Positions 8,612 through 19,670 of a stretch of DNA of 64,000 bases are shown one piece after another (within the stretch, counting starts at the first letter, position 1; each line of letters begins with the position of its first letter). Where the stretch lies: positions 1-64,000 of the forward strand of contig CAZUYC010000096.1 in assembly GCA_964624475.1 (NCBI GenBank). The letters run 5' to 3'. The notes under the pieces are model-generated. The model made no database searches, was not told the origin of the DNA, and saw only the letters and a list, made by a program, of their open reading frames with translations. Origin of the DNA: CAZUYC01 sp964624475. Lineage in GTDB: Bacteria; Myxococcota_A; UBA9160; SMWR01. The position numbers and the translations under genes are program-made.

Positions 8612-10113
8612 ACGGGGCCCTCGCCGCCGGCGCGCGCCTGTCCGCTCGGATCGCCGGCGGCTGCCGGGAGGCGCAGCAGGAAGGCGGCGCCCGGACCCTG
8701 CGCCTCGGCGAGGACGAGGCTCCCGCCGAGCTCCTCGGCGAAGCGCGCCGCGTTGGAGAGGCCGAGGCCCGTGCCCTCCCCCGGCGGCTTCGTCGTGAAG
8801 AAGGGGTCGAAGATCCGCTCGCGATCCTCCTCCGCGATGCCCGGGCCGTTGTCCGCGACCGCGCACTCGACGGCGTCGACGCGCCGCCGTCCGGCGGCGG
8901 CCTCCGGCCCCTCGCCGGCGCGCCACTGCGCTGCCACGGGCCGGACCCGCACGCGGATGCGGGGCTCGGGCGTGCCCTGGCGCAGCGCGTCCGCGGCGTT
9001 CACCAGCAGGTTCAGCACGATCTGCGTCACGGCGTCGGCGTCCGCGAGCACCGGCGGCGGATCGCCCAGGCGCTCCACCTCGATCGCGATGCCTTGGTAG
9101 CGCCGCTGCGCGCTCACGAGGCCGGCCGTCTCCTCGCAGAGCTGTGCCAGGTCCAGGCGGGTGGGGCTCCGCCGCGGCGGGCGCGAGAAGTCGAGGAGCT
9201 GGCGCAAGATCGCGCGCACGCGCTCGCCCTCACGGGCGGCGCGCTCGAGCAGCCCGCGCGCGGCGGCCGGGAGCGAGGCGTCGCGCTGCGCGAGGTCGAC
9301 GAAGGCGAGCAGCGCGCCCATCGGGTTCCCCACCTCGTGCGCCACGCCCGCCGCGAGCCGCCCCACCGACGCCAGGCGCTCGGCGCGGTCGAGGCCGGCG
9401 CGGACCTCGCGCAGCCGCTGGTTGCTCGCGCGCAGGTCCGCGACGGCCTTCTCGAGCGCCTGGCTTCGCCGCGCGAGGGCGTCGGTCATCGCGTTCATCG
9501 CGTTCGCGAGCTCCGCGGTCTCCGCGGGGCCGGCCAGCGGCGCCCGCACGAAGGCAGAGCCCGCCTCGATCGCCCGCGCGGCCGTCGCCACGCGCTGCAG
9601 GGGCAGGACGAGGCGGCGCCGGAGGAGCAGGGCGCCGAAGGCCGTGAAGACGACCACGTCGCCCGCGACGAGCGCGATCACGGGCGCCGGCGAGGTCGCC
9701 GCCGGGAGCCGCGCGAGCGCCACCGTCCCGCCCGGCGCGAGCGGCACCGCCACGCGCGGCGGCTGCCACGCCGCGCCGGCCGACACGAGCGCCGCGCCCC
9801 GCTCCCGGGCGCGGCCCGCGAGCTCGAGCGAGTCCGCGTCGAGCGGCTCCGCGTGGCCGCCGCGCGGCGACGCGCGTCCCTGCGCGTCGACCGTCCACCA
9901 CAGGACCCCCGGGGTCGGGTCCGCGGTCTCGGACAGGGGAGAGCGCGCCTCCAGGACGAGGGCGCGGGCGGCCAGGGCCGCCAGGCGCTCGGACGCCGCG
10001 GCGTGGCTCCGGGCCAGGGTCGCCGCGAGCACCCCGGTGGCCGTCGCCATCACGATGGCGAGGCTCAGCAGGATTTCGCGCTGGATCCCCCGGCGCGCGC
10101 GGCCCCCCCTCAC
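8608..10113 (-). CDS. Membrane sensor histidine kinase in the pilS-pilR operon
   Basis: A 501-residue kinase starting with a GTG that overlaps the pilR stop (GTGA). It has a transmembrane helix near 13-35, a small periplasmic domain, a second helix near 175-195, a HAMP-like linker, a HisKA box with phospho-acceptor in GVAHEVGNPMG, and an HATPase_c domain (N box, DNGPGI, FFTTK, GTGLGLS). It follows pilS and pilR in one operon, a second kinase with no separate regulator. It may feed PilR or another local sigma-54 activator. Confidence 0.88.
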   Translation of the reverse strand: MRGGRARRGIQREILLSLAIVMATATGVLAATLARSHAAASERLAALAARALVLEARSPLSETADPTPGVLWWTVDAQGRASPRGGHAEPLDADSLELAGRARERGAALVSAGAAWQPPRVAVPLAPGGTVALARLPAATSPAPVIALVAGDVVVFTAFGALLLRRRLVLPLQRVATAARAIEAGSAFVRAPLAGPAETAELANAMNAMTDALARRSQALEKAVADLRASNQRLREVRAGLDRAERLASVGRLAAGVAHEVGNPMGALLAFVDLAQRDASLPAAARGLLERAAREGERVRAILRQLLDFSRPPRRSPTRLDLAQLCEETAGLVSAQRRYQGIAIEVERLGDPPPVLADADAVTQIVLNLLVNAADALRQGTPEPRIRVRVRPVAAQWRAGEGPEAAAGRRRVDAVECAVADNGPGIAEEDRERIFDPFFTTKPPGEGTGLGLSNAARFAEELGGSLVLAEAQGPGAAFLLRLPAAAGDPSGQARAGGEGPV

Positions 10114-11504
10114 TCGTCTTCGCGCGAGCGGCCGTCGTCGATCCCGAGCTTCTCGAGCCGGTAGCGCAGCGATCGGAAGGAGATGCCGAGCAGCTTGGCG
10201 GCCCGCTTCTTCACGCCGCCCGCCGGGCGCAGCGCCTCGAGGATCAGGCTGCGCTCGTACTCGTCCACCAGCTTGTCGAGGTCCACGCCGTCGCGGGGGA
10301 TCCGGGCCGCGGCCTCCGGCTCCTCGCGCTCGAGCACCGAGCGCGGCAGGCACTCGACCTGGATCACGGGCTCGCGCGTCAGCGCGGCCGCGCGCTCGAT
10401 CACGTTCTCGAGCTCGCGGACGTTGCCGGGGAAGCGGTAGGCCAGGAGCTTCGCCAGGGCCTCGTCGCTCATGCCCTTCACGTCCTTCCCGAGCTCGCGG
10501 GCGTACTTCTCGATGAAGTGACCGACGAGCAGCGCGACGTCGTCCTTGCGCTCCCGCAGCGGCGGCAGCGGGATCTCGATCACGTTGAGCCGGTAGTAGA
10601 GGTCGTCGCGGAAGCGGGCCCGGGCCACCTCCTCCTCGAGGCGCCGGTTCGTCGCGGAGACGATGCGCGCGTCCACCTGCTGATCGTGCGTCCCGCCGAC
10701 GCGCCGGAACGACTTCTCCTGGATCGCGCGTAGCACCTTCACCTGGAGCGGCAGCGGCAGGTCCCCGACCTCGTCCAGGAAGAGGGTCCCGCCGTCGGCG
10801 AGCTCGAAGAGCCCCTCCTTGTTGTGCAGCGCTCCGGTGAAGGCGCCGCGGACGTGGCCGAAGAGCTCCGACTCGAGCAGGTTCTCGGGGATCGCCGCGC
10901 AGTTGACCACGATGAAGGGCCCGTCGCGCCGCTCGCTCATCTCGTGGATACCGCGCGCGATCATCTCCTTGCCGGTGCCGCTCTCGCCGGTGACCAGCAC
11001 GTTGGCCCGGCTGTCGGCCACCTGCGTGACGAGGTCGAAGACCCGCTGCATCGCCGCGCTGTTCCCGATCACGCGCCGGCTGCGGGTGCGCGAGCGCAGC
11101 TCGCTGCGCAGGCGCCGGTTCTCGCGCGAGAGCGACTTCTTCTCGAGGGCCTTCTCCACCACGAGGCGGATCTCGTCCACCCGGAAGGGCTTGGTCAGGT
11201 AGTCGTAGGCCCCCTCCTTCATCGCGGCGATCGCCGTCTCCGTGCTCGCATAGGCCGTGATCACGATCACCATCGCGTCCGGCGAGGCGTCGCGAGCGGC
11301 GTGGAGCAGGTCGAGCCCCGAACCGCCGGGCATCTGGACGTCGGTGATCACGACGTCGAACTCGTCGCTCTCGAGCAGGGCGCGCGCGCTGGCGACGTCG
11401 CCGGCGGTCGCGACCTCGTAGCCCTCTCCGCGCAGGAAGATCTCGAGGAACTCCTGCATGCTCTGCTCGTCGTCGACGACGAGGATCCGCGCACGCGGGC
11501 TCAT
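10110..11504 (-). CDS. pilR: PilR, sigma-54-dependent response regulator
   Basis: A 464-residue NtrC-type activator: receiver (ILVVDDEQ, acceptor in TDVQMPG, TKPF), AAA+ domain with GESGTGKE, HVRGAFTGA and FLDEVGD, and a Fis-type HTH at the C-terminus. It sits directly after pilS with a 4-base overlap, the usual PilS-PilR pair that activates pilin promoters with sigma-54. The exact sigma-54 promoter at 7373-7388, before the minor pilin operon, is a natural target. No pilA gene is in the window. Confidence 0.92.
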   Translation of the reverse strand: MSPRARILVVDDEQSMQEFLEIFLRGEGYEVATAGDVASARALLESDEFDVVITDVQMPGGSGLDLLHAARDASPDAMVIVITAYASTETAIAAMKEGAYDYLTKPFRVDEIRLVVEKALEKKSLSRENRRLRSELRSRTRSRRVIGNSAAMQRVFDLVTQVADSRANVLVTGESGTGKEMIARGIHEMSERRDGPFIVVNCAAIPENLLESELFGHVRGAFTGALHNKEGLFELADGGTLFLDEVGDLPLPLQVKVLRAIQEKSFRRVGGTHDQQVDARIVSATNRRLEEEVARARFRDDLYYRLNVIEIPLPPLRERKDDVALLVGHFIEKYARELGKDVKGMSDEALAKLLAYRFPGNVRELENVIERAAALTREPVIQVECLPRSVLEREEPEAAARIPRDGVDLDKLVDEYERSLILEALRPAGGVKKRAAKLLGISFRSLRYRLEKLGIDDGRSREDE

Positions 11505-13225
11505 CGCGCCTCCGCACGCGGGAGACGCAGGTGAAACGTCGTGCCCTTCCCCTCCGCGCTCTGCACCCGGATGCTCCCCCCGTGCTCCTCGACGATGCGA
11601 TGCACCGTGGCGAGACCGAGACCGGTCCCGCCCGGCTTGGTGGTGAAGAAGGGATCGAAGATCCGGTCGAGCGCCTCCGCGGGGATCCCCACACCCCCGT
11701 CCCGGACGCACATCTCGACCCAGCCCCCCTGCTCGCGCTCGTTTCGGCGCCCCGCAGGGCCGCCTTGAGGAGACCCCGACGCCCGCGCGCCGAGCGCGAT
11801 GGCTCCGCCCTCGGGCATCGCCTGCGCCGCGTTGAGCAGGAGGTTCCACAAGAGCTGCCGGACCTGTCCGGGGTCGGCGTCGAGGAGCAGTCCGGGCTCG
11901 AGGTCGACGCGCACCTCCATACCCTCCGGACGCGAGGCGTGGAAGATCGCGAGCACCTCGGCCACCACCTCCTCGAGCGGGAGCCCCTCGCGGCGTAGCG
12001 GGCCCGGGCGCGCGTACTCCAGGAACTCGGTGAGGAGGCGGTTCAGGCGGTCCGTCTCGCGCAGCACGATGTCCATCAGACGGCGGGACTCCTCCGCCCG
12101 CCGCGGGCTTTCGCCTCCGCGCCGGAGCACCTGGATCGAGCCCGAGATCGCGGCCAGAGGGTTGCGGATCTCGTGGGCCATGCTGGCCGAGAGCTGCCCC
12201 ACGGCCGCCAGCCGCTCCGAACGGCGCAGCTCGCGCTCCATCTCGACGACGTCGGTCACGTCCTGGAAGATGACGACGTGGCCGCTCGCGCGGGCGTCGT
12301 CGTCGCGCAGCACGTAGGCGCCCACCCCGAGGTAGGAGCCGCCGCGCGAACTCTGGTAGGCGAGGCGCACGCGCGAGCGCGCGCCGCCGCTCGCGCCGGC
12401 CCGCGCGATCGCCTCGCCGCGGACCCCCGGCAGCAGCTCGTCGACGTCGCGCCCGAGCGCCTGGTGGGCTCGCAGCCCCGTGATGCGCTCGGCCTCGGGG
12501 TTGAAGGAGGTGACGCGTCCCTCCAGGTCCGTCGTGAGGAGCCCGCTCATCAGGCTCTCCACCGTGTGGCGGTGCAATCGCCACAGGCGATCGAGGTCGT
12601 GCGTGCGCTGGCGCAGCGCCTCGCCGGTGCGCCGCAGCTCCGCGGAGAGAACGCTCGCGAGCGCCGCCGCGGCGACGGTGGCGAGCGAGTGGATCGCCCA
12701 AGCCGCCACCCCCATCGCTAGCGGCAGCGCCGCCGCCGAGCCCGGGACGGCCCCGAGGGCTCGGCTCAGCACCAGCACGCCCCCGTAGGCGAGCGCGGCG
12801 AGCGCCGCGACGGCCAGCGCCCCCCGGCGATCGAAGAGCAGCGCCCCGTAGACCGCGACCAGCAGGTAGAGAAAGGCAAAGACCGTGTCCGCGGTCCCCG
12901 AGAAGTGGACGAGCGCCGACACCATGCCGATGTCGGTGGCGACGTTGATGGCTGCGAAGCGGTGCTTGTGCCGCACGCGCGGCAGCGCCATGCCGTAGAG
13001 GGCCGTGGCCACGAACGCGAGCGCCACGGTGCCGTAGAGCCCGCGCCAGTCCTCGATTCCGAGGTCGACCGCGGTGTCGACCGCCAGCGCGATCCCGAGC
13101 GAGAGCAGCGCCAGCGCGAGCCGCGCGGCCATCAGCGCCACGAGCCGCCGCTCGAGCGAGCCCCCCACACCGGGGACCGCGGCCCGCGCCGACCCCGCCC
13201 CGCCCGCGGCCTCGGAAGCCTCCAT
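11501..13225 (-). CDS. pilS: PilS, membrane histidine kinase
   Basis: A 574-residue kinase with about six predicted membrane helices in residues 28-190, as in PilS, then a coiled linker, a PAS domain (about 215-330), HisKA with SMAHEIRNPLAAISG and HATPase_c with FFTTKPGGTGLGLA. PilS sits at the pole and reads pilin levels in the membrane, acting on PilR. It lies downstream of pilC across a repeat-filled gap, so it may be read from pilBTC or from its own promoter. Confidence 0.92.
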   Translation of the reverse strand: MEASEAAGGAGSARAAVPGVGGSLERRLVALMAARLALALLSLGIALAVDTAVDLGIEDWRGLYGTVALAFVATALYGMALPRVRHKHRFAAINVATDIGMVSALVHFSGTADTVFAFLYLLVAVYGALLFDRRGALAVAALAALAYGGVLVLSRALGAVPGSAAALPLAMGVAAWAIHSLATVAAAALASVLSAELRRTGEALRQRTHDLDRLWRLHRHTVESLMSGLLTTDLEGRVTSFNPEAERITGLRAHQALGRDVDELLPGVRGEAIARAGASGGARSRVRLAYQSSRGGSYLGVGAYVLRDDDARASGHVVIFQDVTDVVEMERELRRSERLAAVGQLSASMAHEIRNPLAAISGSIQVLRRGGESPRRAEESRRLMDIVLRETDRLNRLLTEFLEYARPGPLRREGLPLEEVVAEVLAIFHASRPEGMEVRVDLEPGLLLDADPGQVRQLLWNLLLNAAQAMPEGGAIALGARASGSPQGGPAGRRNEREQGGWVEMCVRDGGVGIPAEALDRIFDPFFTTKPGGTGLGLATVHRIVEEHGGSIRVQSAEGKGTTFHLRLPRAEAR

Positions 13226-13241
13226 GGGCTCCCGACCGCTA

Positions 13242-13390
13242 GGAGGCCGACTCGAGAGTCGGCCTCCGCGCAGCGAGCCGCAGGCGAGCGAAGCTCATCG
13301 CGCAAGCGGAGCGCGCAGCGAGCCGCAGGCGAGCGAAGCTCATCGCGCAAGCGCAGCGCGCAGCGAGCCGCAGGCGAGCGAGGGTCATCG
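13242..13390. repeat. 12-bp palindrome plus three tandem 45-bp repeats between pilC and pilS
   Basis: GGAGGCCGACTC and GAGTCGGCCTCC form a perfect 12-bp stem (13242-13253, 13256-13267). Three head-to-tail units with a 45-bp period follow (cores at 13271, 13316, 13361), each with CAGCGAGCCGCAGGCGAGCG; the last is diverged. The core is the reverse complement of copies at 27.5 and 41.0 kb. The block fills the gap between pilC and pilS and may attenuate transcription. Confidence 0.85.
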
Positions 13391-13392
13391 AA

Positions 13393-14604
13393 CTAGCCGA
13401 TCGTATCCGCGATCTTGAAGATCGGCAGGTACATCGCGACGAGCATGCCGCCCACGGTCCCTCCGAGCACCACCATCATCGCCGGCTCGAGCATCGCCGT
13501 GAGCGCCTCCACCGCGGCATCCACCTCGTCGTCGTAGAAGTCGGCGATCTTCGTCAGCATGTTCTCCATCGCGCCCGTCTCCTCGCCTACCGCGATCATG
13601 TGCACGACCATGCCCGGAAAGACGCCGGACTCGGAGAGCGGCTCCGCGATCGTCTTGCCCTCGGAGATCGCGGTGCGGACGTCGCGCAGCGCCTCCTCCA
13701 CCACCATGTTGCCCGCCGTCTTCGAGACGATCTCGAGCCCGTCCAGGATCGGCACCCCGCTCGCGATCATCGTGCCGAGCGTGCGCGTGAAGCGCGCCAC
13801 CGCCACCTTGCGCAGCAACGAGCCGAAGACCGGCAGCTTGAGCGCGAGCGCGTCGGTCCGGCGGCGGAAGTGGGGGAAGCGGCGGCGCGCCTGCAGGTAG
13901 CCCGCGAACCCCAACACGCTGCCGATCACGAACCACACCAGCCAGCGCTGCATCCAGTGGCTCATGTCGATCACAACTTGGGTCGGGCCGGGCAACGTGC
14001 CGCCGAAGTCGGAAAACATCTGTTCGAAGGTCGGGATGATCTTGACCAGCATCAGGACCATCACGCCGACGGCCACGCTGAGCACCGTCGCCGGGTACAC
14101 CATCGCGCCCCGCACCTTGCGGGCCAGCTTATCCGCCTTCTCGAGGTAGATCGCGAGCCGATTCAGGATCGTGTCGAGGATGCCGCCGACCTCGCCGGCC
14201 GCGACGAGGTTCACGTAGAGCGCGTCGAAGGGCTTCGGATGCTTGCCTAGCGCATCGGCGAAGGTGGACCCCTGCTCGACGTCCGACTTCACCTGCAGGA
14301 TGATGTCGCGGAAGTTCGGCTTCTCCTGCTGCTCGCCGAGGATCTGCAGGCACTGCACGAGCGGCAAACCCGCGTCGATCATCGTCGCGAACTGCCGGGT
14401 GAAGATCACGAGGTCCTTGGTCTTGATGCGGGGCTTCAGGAACGGCAGGTACTCGCGGACGTCCTTCGCCTTCTTCTTCACCGTGATCGGCTGGAGCATC
14501 TGGGCCCGGAGCTGGGAGATCACCGCCCCGTCGTTCGCCGCCTCGACCTCGCCGCGTTTCACGGTGCCCTGGCGGGTCCGTGCCTTCCAGATGTAGACCG
14601 TCAT
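13393..14604 (-). CDS. pilC: PilC, type IV pilus inner-membrane platform protein
   Basis: A 403-residue GspF/PilC protein with two T2SSF repeats (about 68-190 and 270-395). Each has the FTRQFATMIDAGLPL or FTRTLGTMIASGVPI signature, and membrane helices lie near 170-195, 220-240 and 375-395. PilC is the rotating platform that couples PilB and PilT ATPase motion to pilin addition or removal. It follows pilT by 52 bp in the pilB-pilT-pilC order. Length and motifs are normal. Confidence 0.95.
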   Translation of the reverse strand: MTVYIWKARTRQGTVKRGEVEAANDGAVISQLRAQMLQPITVKKKAKDVREYLPFLKPRIKTKDLVIFTRQFATMIDAGLPLVQCLQILGEQQEKPNFRDIILQVKSDVEQGSTFADALGKHPKPFDALYVNLVAAGEVGGILDTILNRLAIYLEKADKLARKVRGAMVYPATVLSVAVGVMVLMLVKIIPTFEQMFSDFGGTLPGPTQVVIDMSHWMQRWLVWFVIGSVLGFAGYLQARRRFPHFRRRTDALALKLPVFGSLLRKVAVARFTRTLGTMIASGVPILDGLEIVSKTAGNMVVEEALRDVRTAISEGKTIAEPLSESGVFPGMVVHMIAVGEETGAMENMLTKIADFYDDEVDAAVEALTAMLEPAMMVVLGGTVGGMLVAMYLPIFKIADTIG

Positions 14605-14656
14605 CGCCTCTCACCCCCTGCGCCGCGCGAGCGGCGTGCGGAGCCCGCCCCGGCGC

Positions 14657-15763
14657 TCAGCCCGCGGCGACCCGCGGCGCGCCCGGGCGCACCGGGCCCG
14701 CCCCCTGGCTGATCAGGTTGCGCAGCTCGTCGCCATCGCCGCTGCGGCTCATCGCCGTCTCCAGCGAGATCAGCCGCCGCTGGTAGAGGGCGGCGAGCGA
14801 CTGGTTCATCGTCTGCATCCCGAACTTCTCCTGGCCGACCTGCATCGACGAGTAGATCTGGTGGATCTTGTCCTCGCGGATCAGGTTCCGGATCGCCGCG
14901 TTCGGAATCATCACCTCGAGCGCCATCGCCCGGCCGGGGCCGTTGGCCCGCGGCAGCAGGCTCTGGCAGAGCACCCCCTCCAGCACGAACGAGAGCTGCG
15001 CCCGGATCTGCGCCTGCTGGTAGGGAGGGAAGACGTCGACGATGCGGTTGATCGTCTGCACGCAGGAGTTGGTGTGGAGCGTCGCGAAGGCGAGGTGGCC
15101 GGTCTCGGAGACCGTGAGCGCCGCCTCGATCGTCTCGAGGTCGCGCATCTCGCCGATCAGCACCACGTCGGGATCCTGGCGCAGGATGTACTTGAGCGCG
15201 TTCTTGAAGCTCTGCGTGTCGGCGCCGACTTCCCGCTGGTTCACCAGGCAGCCCTTGTGGTGGTGCAGGTACTCGATCGGATCCTCGACGGTGACGATGT
15301 GCTCGTTCCGTTCGCTGTTGATCTTGTCGATGATCGTGGCGAGCGTGGTGGACTTCCCGGAGCCGGTGGGACCGGTCACGAGCACGAGGCCCCGGGGCTT
15401 CTCAGCGAGGTCCGAGACCACCTTCGGCAGGCCGAGCTCCTCGAAGGTCTTGATCTTGAAGGGGATGGCCCGGAACGCGCCGGCCACGTTGCCGCGCTGG
15501 ACGAAGACGTTCCCGCGGAAGCGCGAGAGCTTCTGCACGCTGAACGAGAGGTCGAGCTCGTTGCGCTCCTCGAAGTGGTGCTTCTGGGCGTCGGTGAGCA
15601 CCGAGTAGCAGAGCTGCTTGGTCTCGGGCGCCGAGAGCGGCGGGAGCTTCAGCGGGTGGAGCTTGCCGTCGATCCGCAACTGCGGCGGCGCACCGGTGGT
15701 GAGGTGGAGGTCGCTCGCCCCCTTCTCGATCATCGCCTTCAGGAACTGGTGCATGTTCGCCAT
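14657..15763 (-). CDS. pilT: PilT, pilus retraction ATPase
   Basis: A 368-residue hexameric ATPase of the GspE family. Walker A GPTGSGKST is at about 131-139, with an Asp box, Walker B QDPDVVLIGEMRD and a His box THTNS-type segment following. The AIRNLIRE motif near the C-terminus, needed for PilT retraction, is present. The start ATG (MANMHQFL) has AGGAG upstream; a second ATG three codons on is possible. It lies 14 bp after pilB. Confidence 0.95.
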   Translation of the reverse strand: MANMHQFLKAMIEKGASDLHLTTGAPPQLRIDGKLHPLKLPPLSAPETKQLCYSVLTDAQKHHFEERNELDLSFSVQKLSRFRGNVFVQRGNVAGAFRAIPFKIKTFEELGLPKVVSDLAEKPRGLVLVTGPTGSGKSTTLATIIDKINSERNEHIVTVEDPIEYLHHHKGCLVNQREVGADTQSFKNALKYILRQDPDVVLIGEMRDLETIEAALTVSETGHLAFATLHTNSCVQTINRIVDVFPPYQQAQIRAQLSFVLEGVLCQSLLPRANGPGRAMALEVMIPNAAIRNLIREDKIHQIYSSMQVGQEKFGMQTMNQSLAALYQRRLISLETAMSRSGDGDELRNLISQGAGPVRPGAPRVAAG

Positions 15764-15777
15764 GGCCGGGTCTGCTC

Positions 15778-17478
<1,701 letters not shown>

Positions 17479-17642
17479 CGCTCCTCCCTCGCGGCGGGGT
17501 CGCCGCGCACGCGGAATCCACCCGCGCCGCGCCGGCTTGGGCGGCCGGCTGCGCGCGGGTAGACCTTGGAGAGCCCGCCGGGTTATCGGCGGTCCGAGAA
17601 GCGACCTTTACCGGGGAACCCCCACGGGGAGAAGCCGGGTCC

Positions 17643-19655
17643 CTAGTCGCCGCCCGCGGCGCGGTCGATCTCGGCGAGCGCGGTCCGCCGCGCGCGCAGC
17701 ACCGCCAGCCCGAGGGCGGTGAGCGTCAGCCACATCACGCCGTGGATCAGCGTCCCCGCGGCCACGGCGGTCTCCAGCGACACGCCGGAGCGCACCAGGG
17801 CCAGCCGGCAGGCGTAGTGGAAGACGCCGAAGAAGCCCGGGGCCGAGGGCAGCGCCACCGCGACGCCGATCGCGGCCTGGGTCGTCCAGGCCGCCACCAG
17901 CGATTGCCAGCTCGACGCGAGCTCGATGTCGAGCGCCAGGAAGGCGGCCAGGATCGGCACGATCGAGATCACCGCCCAGATCAGGACCGAGTGGAAGGCG
18001 ATCCAGAAGAGGTGGCGGCCCCCCCGCAGCGCTCCGAGGCCCTCGGCGAAGCGGTGGAGCACGCGCTCCACGAAGGCCGCCGCGCGGGGCGAGATCGGCC
18101 GCAGCGCGCGCAGCACGATCCGCTCCACCTGCGCCGGCCGGGCCCGGAGTGCTGCGAGGAAGAGGAGGGGCAGCACGGCAAAGGGCGTGAGCGCGAGCGC
18201 GCCGCGGGCGAGGCCGCCGTCGTCGCCGCCCGCGCGCAGCGGCAGCACGAGAGCGACCATAGCGATCACCGAGACCGTGTCGATCACGCGCTCCAGGATC
18301 ACCGTGCCGAAGACCGCGGCCGCGCTCACGTCGGTCTCGCGCGCCAGGTACCAGCTCCGCACGACCTCGCCCACGCGCAGCGGGAAGAGGTTGTTCGCCA
18401 TGAAGCCGACCGCGGTCGCCCGCGCGAGCGCGCCGTTTCCGAGCGGGCGGATCGGGTCGGTGAGATGGCGCCAGCGCAGCGCCCGTACCCAGACGAGGAG
18501 CAGATAGGAGGGCACCGAGAGGCCGAGCAGGATCCCCCAATGCGCGCCCGCGATGACCCGGCCCAGCTCGGCGAAGGGCACGCCGCGCAGCGCGAGCCAC
18601 AGGAAGAACGCCGTCAGGGCGAGGCCGATCCAGGCGCGGGGATCCCGCCAGCGCAGACCGCGCCGCTCCGCCTGCGCCCGCGCCCGTGCGGCCGGATCGG
18701 CGCCGAGAGGTCCCTCCAGCCGCCTGCGCGCCGCCTCGACGTCGGCCCGGATCTGGGCGCGCAGCGACTCGACGCTCGGGAATCGCCGCTCGGGGCGGAG
18801 GCGGGCCAGGAAGGAGAGCTCGACGCGCCGGCCGTAGAGGTCGCCCGCGAAGTCGAGCAGGTGCGCCTCCGCGAGCACTTCCCCGCCCTCGCGGAAGGTC
18901 GGGCGCGTTCCGACGTTCGTCACGGCGGCGAAACTCCGCCCCGCCGGCGGCTCGCCGGCGTCGAGCAGCACGAGGCGCCCGGCGTAGACGCCGGCGCCGG
19001 GCAGGACCTCGCTCTCCGGCTCGAGGTTGGCGGTGGGGAAGCCGAGCGTGTGCCCGCGGCGGTCGCCCGCGGCGACCCGCCCGCGGATCGCATAGGGGCG
19101 CCCGAGCAGGAGCAAAGCCTCCTCGACGCGCGAGTCCGCCAGCACCTGGCGGATCCGCGTGGAGTTCACGTCCCCCTCGTCGACCACCACCTCGGGGATG
19201 ATCGTCACCGAGAAGCCGAGGCGGGGCCCGAGCTCGGTCAGCAGGCGCATCGACCCTTCGCGGTCGCGGCCGAAGTGGAAGTCGTAGCCGACGTAGACCT
19301 CGAGCGGGCGGATCCGGCCGTGGATCACCTCGCGGATGAAGAGCTCGGCCGTCGTGCGCGCGAACTCGCGCGTGAAGGTCTCGACGATCACCACGTCGAT
19401 CCCTGCCGCCTCGAGGAGCTCGAGGCGCTGCTCGAGGGTCGTGAGCAGCTTCGGCGCGCGTTCCGGGTGCAGGACCTTGCGCGGATGCGGGTCGAAGGTG
19501 TAGACGACGGCCCGCCCCGCGAGCGCTCGCGCGCGCGACACCACCGTGTCGAGAATGGCGCGGTGCCCCACGTGGATCCCGTCGAAGTTCCCCACCGTGA
19601 GCACCGGACGCACGAGCGGCTCTTCGATGGCCGCGCTTCCCGCGACGAACCTCAC
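17643..19655 (-). CDS. ribF: RibF (riboflavin kinase/FAD synthetase) fused to a flippase-like membrane domain
   Basis: A 670-residue protein. Residues 1-310 are a full RibF: an FAD synthetase nucleotidyltransferase domain with GNFDGIHVGH and NSTRIR, then a riboflavin kinase domain with RGHTLGFPTANL. Residues about 335-660 form a polytopic membrane domain of the LPG_synthase_TM/UPF0104 (AglD, YbhN) type, with FMANNLFPLRVGEVVRS and PGFFGVFHY. Between them lies a charged linker with no stop and no ATG, GTG or TTG, so the two halves appear as one protein. It starts with GTG only 15 bp from the divergent LptF/G-like gene. Confidence 0.85.
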   Translation of the reverse strand: MRFVAGSAAIEEPLVRPVLTVGNFDGIHVGHRAILDTVVSRARALAGRAVVYTFDPHPRKVLHPERAPKLLTTLEQRLELLEAAGIDVVIVETFTREFARTTAELFIREVIHGRIRPLEVYVGYDFHFGRDREGSMRLLTELGPRLGFSVTIIPEVVVDEGDVNSTRIRQVLADSRVEEALLLLGRPYAIRGRVAAGDRRGHTLGFPTANLEPESEVLPGAGVYAGRLVLLDAGEPPAGRSFAAVTNVGTRPTFREGGEVLAEAHLLDFAGDLYGRRVELSFLARLRPERRFPSVESLRAQIRADVEAARRRLEGPLGADPAARARAQAERRGLRWRDPRAWIGLALTAFFLWLALRGVPFAELGRVIAGAHWGILLGLSVPSYLLLVWVRALRWRHLTDPIRPLGNGALARATAVGFMANNLFPLRVGEVVRSWYLARETDVSAAAVFGTVILERVIDTVSVIAMVALVLPLRAGGDDGGLARGALALTPFAVLPLLFLAALRARPAQVERIVLRALRPISPRAAAFVERVLHRFAEGLGALRGGRHLFWIAFHSVLIWAVISIVPILAAFLALDIELASSWQSLVAAWTTQAAIGVAVALPSAPGFFGVFHYACRLALVRSGVSLETAVAAGTLIHGVMWLTLTALGLAVLRARRTALAEIDRAAGGD

Positions 19656-19670
19656 TGCTACGCTCCGCGC

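Noticed and set aside
8608..11694. A single 1028-residue minus-strand protein
   Set aside because: The upstream two thirds lie out of frame over pilR. The kinase begins at the GTG overlapping the pilR stop.
17479..17642. Possible riboswitch or promoter before pilB
   Set aside because: No match to known riboswitch cores and no convincing -35/-10 or -24/-12 was seen in this GC-rich gap.
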